Source: Scylla paramamosain
Taxonomy: Eukaryota > Arthropoda > Malacostraca > Decapoda > Portunidae
Direction: 5' to 3'
DNA length: 64,000 nucleotides
NCBI RefSeq assembly: GCF_035594125.1
Contig: NW_026973704.1
Coordinates: 290,001-354,000 of the forward strand
This document shows, piece after piece, positions 60,778 to 64,000 of the stretch (its first letter is position 1; every line of letters begins with the position of its first letter). Below the pieces are notes generated by a model. The model searched no databases. It was given only the letters and a program-made list of their open reading frames with translations, and had not been told where the DNA came from. The position numbers and the translations under genes were made by a program.

Positions 60778-62480
60778 GTGTATTAACCTAGCCGTATTGT
60801 ACAGGGCACGAGCCAAAGCTCATTTTGTCCTTTCTCCATAACCATATTTATCTGGTTTGTCTTTAAACACTGTTAACCACAACTACTTTTTCCTTCAAAT
60901 CATTCCCGATTTCAATAGTTCTATATGGGAAGCTGTATTTCTTGACGTTGCTTGAACATACACTCCTTTATTTTCTTCCCATGCCTCCTTGTCTGTCTCT
61001 CTCCCTGCTCCATCTGTGGTACCAAGTCATTTCTGTCTGTTCTTTCTGTATTGTTTACTATTACTAATTTGTACATTGTTATCAGGTCTCCTCTTTCTCT
61101 TCTCCCTTGTAGTGTTGGTAATCCCATCTCTTCAAGTCTTTCTTCATAGCTTAAGTCTTTTAATTCTGGTACCATCTTTGTCGCTATCCTCTGTATTCTT
61201 TCCAGTCTCCGTATGTCTTTTTTTCTACGTGGAGCTCAAACTACTGCTGCATGTTCAATTTAGGATGTATCATGCTTATTATAACTTGCTTCATAATTTC
61301 TTTATCTAAATAGTTAAACACCACCCTAATGTCTATCAACAAGCTGTATATAGAGCTAAATATTCTGATTATGTGCCTTTCAGGTGATAGTGTGTCCTGA
61401 ATCATCACTCAAAAATCTTTTTCCTCATTACTTTTTGTTATTATTTCTCCTCCCATTTTGTAATTCCATGGTCTCTTTTCACTTTTTCTATTTCCATCAT
61501 GTGATATTTTCTGGCATTAAATTCTAGTTTCCATCTTTGGCTCCATGCATGTATCTTGCCAATATCCTTTTGTAATTCCTTGCTGTCAGTTTCATTCTTT
61601 ATTTTCATTATTTTTGCATCATCAGCAAAAAGATTTATATAACTATATAGATGCCCTGTCATATCATCTACATATATCTGAAACATAATAGGGCCAACAA
61701 AGACCCTTGCGGTACCCCACTTGTCACTTTCTGCTAACTTGAATTAGCATCTCTAATTACTGTTCTCACTTCCCTCCCTTGTAAATAATCCTCCATCCAT
61801 CTCAATGTTGCTCCCTTTAGTCCTTCTCCATTCTCTAGCTTCCACATAAGACTCTTAAGGGGAACTTTATCAGATGCTTTTTAGAGATCCTGGTGTACCG
61901 GATCGACCCATCTCTCACTTCCCTCCCTTGTAAATAGTCCTCCATCCATTTCAATGTTGCTCCCTTTAGCCCTCCTCCATTCTCTGGCTTCCACATACGA
62001 CTTTTGTGGGGAGCTTTATCGGATGCTTTTTTGAGATTCAGGTATACCACATCAACCCATCCGTCCCTCTCTTGCACTCCATCTATTACTCTCATGTAGA
62101 AGCTCAGTAGATTTGTGACACTGGATCTTCCTTTCCTGAATCCAAATTGCTTTTCTGTAATAATCTTTTCATCTTCTCAATACTGCACCAATCTGTTTTT
62201 AATTACTATTTCACAAAGCTTGCTTCCAATACTTGTTAGTGACACTGATCCATAATTTAATGTTTACATTTTATTTCTCCCTTTGTGTATTGGCACTACA
62301 TTAGCTCTTTTCCATTGCCTTGGTTCCTGAGACATTACTAGTGTTGTGATTAACAAGTAGTTTATCCACATGAAGATTTGTATGTTGAGGTATAAGAACT
62401 GGACATGGAGATGAGTACAGCAAATGTTGGAGTTGCAAGGGATGTGCGTTCTGGAAGGTTCCTTGCAACTCGTTTTGCTC
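60778..62480 (-). pseudogene. CR1-like LINE copy G3 with internal duplication
   Basis: Same family as G1/G2. Minus-strand pieces: near 62340-62280 QWKRANVVPIHKGRNK; near 62150 FGFRKGRSSVTNLLSF-like; 62095-61835 VQERDGWVDVVYLNLKKASD (motif A with Ala-Ser for Ala-Phe); 61686-61441 LFADDAKI and KLEFNARKYHMMEIEK; 61175-60921 MVPELKDLSYEERLEEMGLP. The 3' end LARALYNTAR-like is near 60780. A 148-base direct duplication at 61766-62061 doubles the KAFDKAPH..WMEDYLQGREVR block. Many frame breaks. Confidence 0.85.
61766..62061. repeat. 148-bp tandem duplication in LINE G3
   Basis: 'ctcacttccctcccttgtaa' starts at 61766 and again at 61914; the two units differ at a modest number of sites, so the duplication is not brand new. 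Confidence 0.92.
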
Positions 62481-62962
62481 AAAACTCATCATAATTTTTT
62501 GGTAACATTAAAAAAATTGCATATTCCACAATGTAACGCCACACCAGATCTTTTTCATACATGAAGTGTTTCTCCCTCGTTGTCCTACAAGATAATGGAA
62601 ATGTAAAGGTATTGCTGGAAAGAGGAAACAACGGGATATTTTTCCCCAAAGAGATTTTCAAAGAAGGCTCGTCATACTGTGCTAGGTTTTTTTTTTTTTT
62701 TTGTGAAAAAAAAAAAAAAGTTTGAAGAAAAAAATCTTAGTTTTTATTTCAGAACGAAATGTCTAATAAAAATCTATCTTTGGGGAAGTGAAGATACATG
62801 TATGTATATTATCGACACTAAATTTTATAGGAATTGGTTGAAAAACAAGTGAGAAGAAATTTTATCGGTCACTTTTTTTTGGGGGGGGTAAAAAAAAAAA
62901 ACTACAAAAACTAATCGGCGAATTTCAGCGAAAATTGGGAATTTGCTTTTGTAGGTACTAAG

Positions 62963-63017
<55 letters not shown>

Positions 63018-63060
63018 AAAATCATGAAGATCAGACAAATATGAACGTCAGCTCTAAGAG
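62481..63060. repeat. gene-free stretch with homopolymers and (AC)n
   Basis: T/A-runs at about 62687-62720 and 62870-62905, and (AC)n at about 62965-63016. No gene recognised. Confidence 0.7.
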
Positions 63061-63107
63061 TAAGAGGCGTCCACTCCCCTTAACTCGGCAGTCCGCTACA
63101 CTCCCAC

Positions 63108-63425
63108 ATGCAAGGCTCACCCTCCCGTCCTGCAGAAACACCTAGCACTGGAAGCCATAGCGACTGTCTCCACTACCATCGATTCACTGCACCACATGTA
63201 CAGTACACGGATGGGTCTGTGCGGGCAGACAGGATGGCAGGATGTGCAATCTTTTCTCCTGACACGGAACCACCAGAAGCGTGCTGGATTGGCCATCGGC
63301 TGCCGCCTCACTCCAGCTCCACATTGTGCAAGCTGCGCGATGTCTTGGATGCTGTGAGTCTCCTCTGTCAGAGAAGCCTCAGCGGTGTTGTCATGTGCGA
63401 CTCACAGGCAGCTCTTTTTATGACT
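63108..63425 (+). pseudogene. RNase H domain fragment of a LINE
   Basis: RNase H removes RNA from RNA-DNA hybrids during retrotransposition. The open frame contains YTDGSVRADRMAGCAIFS (first catalytic Asp), then HSSSTLCKLRDVLDAVSLLC and GVVMCDSQAAL (third catalytic Asp). The expected catalytic Glu in LCELxAL is Lys here (LCKLRDVL), so the enzyme would be inactive. The frame ends at 63425, where a LINE 3' end in the opposite strand begins. Upstream RT sequence is missing. Similar stand-alone RNase H pieces are, from memory, common in arthropod LINEs of the I/R1/Jockey groups. Confidence 0.8.
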
Positions 63426-63650
63426 TAAGAACATAAGAACAAAAGAAATATGGGAAGCTGCAAGAAGCCACCTGGCTTACACGTGGCAGTCCCAGTATGA
63501 AATATACCTACCTATTTCCACCTATCATCCCCGTCCATCAACCCGTCTAATCTTCTCTTAAAGCTCCCTAATGTCTTAGCACTAACAACATGATTGCTGA
63601 GTCCGTTCCACTCATCTACCACTCTATTTGAGAACACCTACACTATATAG
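63420..63650 (-). pseudogene. 3' end fragment of a CR1-like LINE
   Basis: Minus strand encodes NRVVDEWNGLSNHVVSAKTL, GSFKRRLDGLMDGDDRWK and stop, followed by the UTR 'gtaggtatatttcatactgg' and 'cttgcagcttcccatatttc', ending 'cttatgttcttaag'. The cleanest of three copies of this module (others at 35800 and 44400). It separates the RNase H fragment from the RT fragment at the window end. Confidence 0.85.
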
Positions 63651-63654
63651 GCAC

Positions 63655-64000
63655 ACGACATTGCAACACCATTCACAGACAGCACAAATATCCAATACGT
63701 AGACGACATCACACATATCATCACATATGCAGGTAAATCATAAAACATCTTCGCAAACAGAATATAAAGAGAAATGAAAAAAAATATCAACAACCACGAA
63801 AACAAATGAAAAATCAAAACAAACACACAAAAATTCACATTACTGCCTATAACAATGAAAAAGATGAGACCAGTCACCATAGACGGGAACAACATACCAT
63901 ACACAAAAGACGCTGAAATATTGGGGCTTAAGCTGGGCACACACGGATACTCAAAACACATAAAGGACATCACTAAATGCACTAAACACTAACATCAAAC
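63655..64000 (+). pseudogene. LINE RT fragment, another family, cut by the window end
   Basis: Plus strand reads TNIQYVDDITHIITYAGKS, stop, ..KIKTNTQKFTLLPITMKK, VTIDGNNIPYTKDAEILGLK, LGTHGYSKHIKDITKC. QYVDD corresponds to the catalytic Y-x-DD motif, and KFTLLPI and ILGLKLGTHGYSKH to the following RT/thumb segments. Three in-frame stops. The 5' part is missing. Confidence 0.72.

Overview
This window is nuclear DNA of an animal, most likely a decapod crustacean such as a crab. Three things suggest this: an extreme density of long (GA/CT)n, (AC)n, (TA)n and trinucleotide tracts; non-LTR retrotransposons (LINEs) of types I associate from memory with crab genomes; and TTAGG/CCTAA-type motifs like the arthropod telomere repeat. 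There are no operons, bacterial genes, CRISPR arrays or rRNA genes, and I recognised no tRNA gene. Host coding sequence appears only as short exons with plausible splice sites, set among mobile and simple-repeat DNA.

Layout. 0-20 kb is mostly gene-poor simple repeats. It holds a possible minus-strand exon (34-322), a decayed hAT transposase (about 5.96-6.78 kb, minus), a possible plus-strand exon (13889-14039), several copies of an unclassified ~230-bp dispersed repeat (R family), and a 1.2-kb compound microsatellite (19.2-20.4 kb). 20.4-28.5 kb holds broken copies of one LINE family (family A), a 56-bp satellite derived from that LINE, a 15-bp minisatellite, and a minus-strand exon encoding a complete LDL-receptor class A domain (24339-24618).

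28.6-49.2 kb contains the 3' part of an unidentified plus-strand host gene. Its exons (28622-28774, 33368-33471, 43739-43861, 45316-45564, 46270-46353, 49151-49233) are joined by phase-1 introns. An alternative last exon lies at 42875-42969. Both possible C-termini (..DTQV and ..KTAL) fit the class I PDZ-ligand pattern, so I infer that the product may bind a PDZ scaffold. The introns are packed with mobile DNA: family A LINEs, two nested CR1-like LINEs, PIF/Harbinger, mariner, SINE-like repeats, a TTAA-flanked MITE, and a hAT element of 2560 bp with matching ends and 8-bp target duplications (40247-42806).

49.2-64 kb contains two more family A copies in opposite orientations (49.9-52.4 kb plus, 53.9-56.5 kb minus), which share the same two premature stops. 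A short minus-strand gene end has exons at 56559-56656 and 53702-53857, and one of the LINE copies fills almost all of the intron between them. Further on are Harbinger-like Myb/SANT remnants, a nearly intact LINE of another clade (58.9-60.7 kb), a CR1-like LINE with a 148-bp internal duplication (60.8-62.5 kb), an RNase H fragment and another RT fragment at the window end.

I did not find a convincing new enzymatic or defence system. The more interesting material is structural: simple-repeat expansion at CT-rich seeds inside LINE coding sequence, satellites made from mobile-element fragments, nested and trans-mobilised LINE copies, and a host gene with two candidate PDZ-ligand tails. All family assignments are from reading the sequence and from memory; no database search was run.
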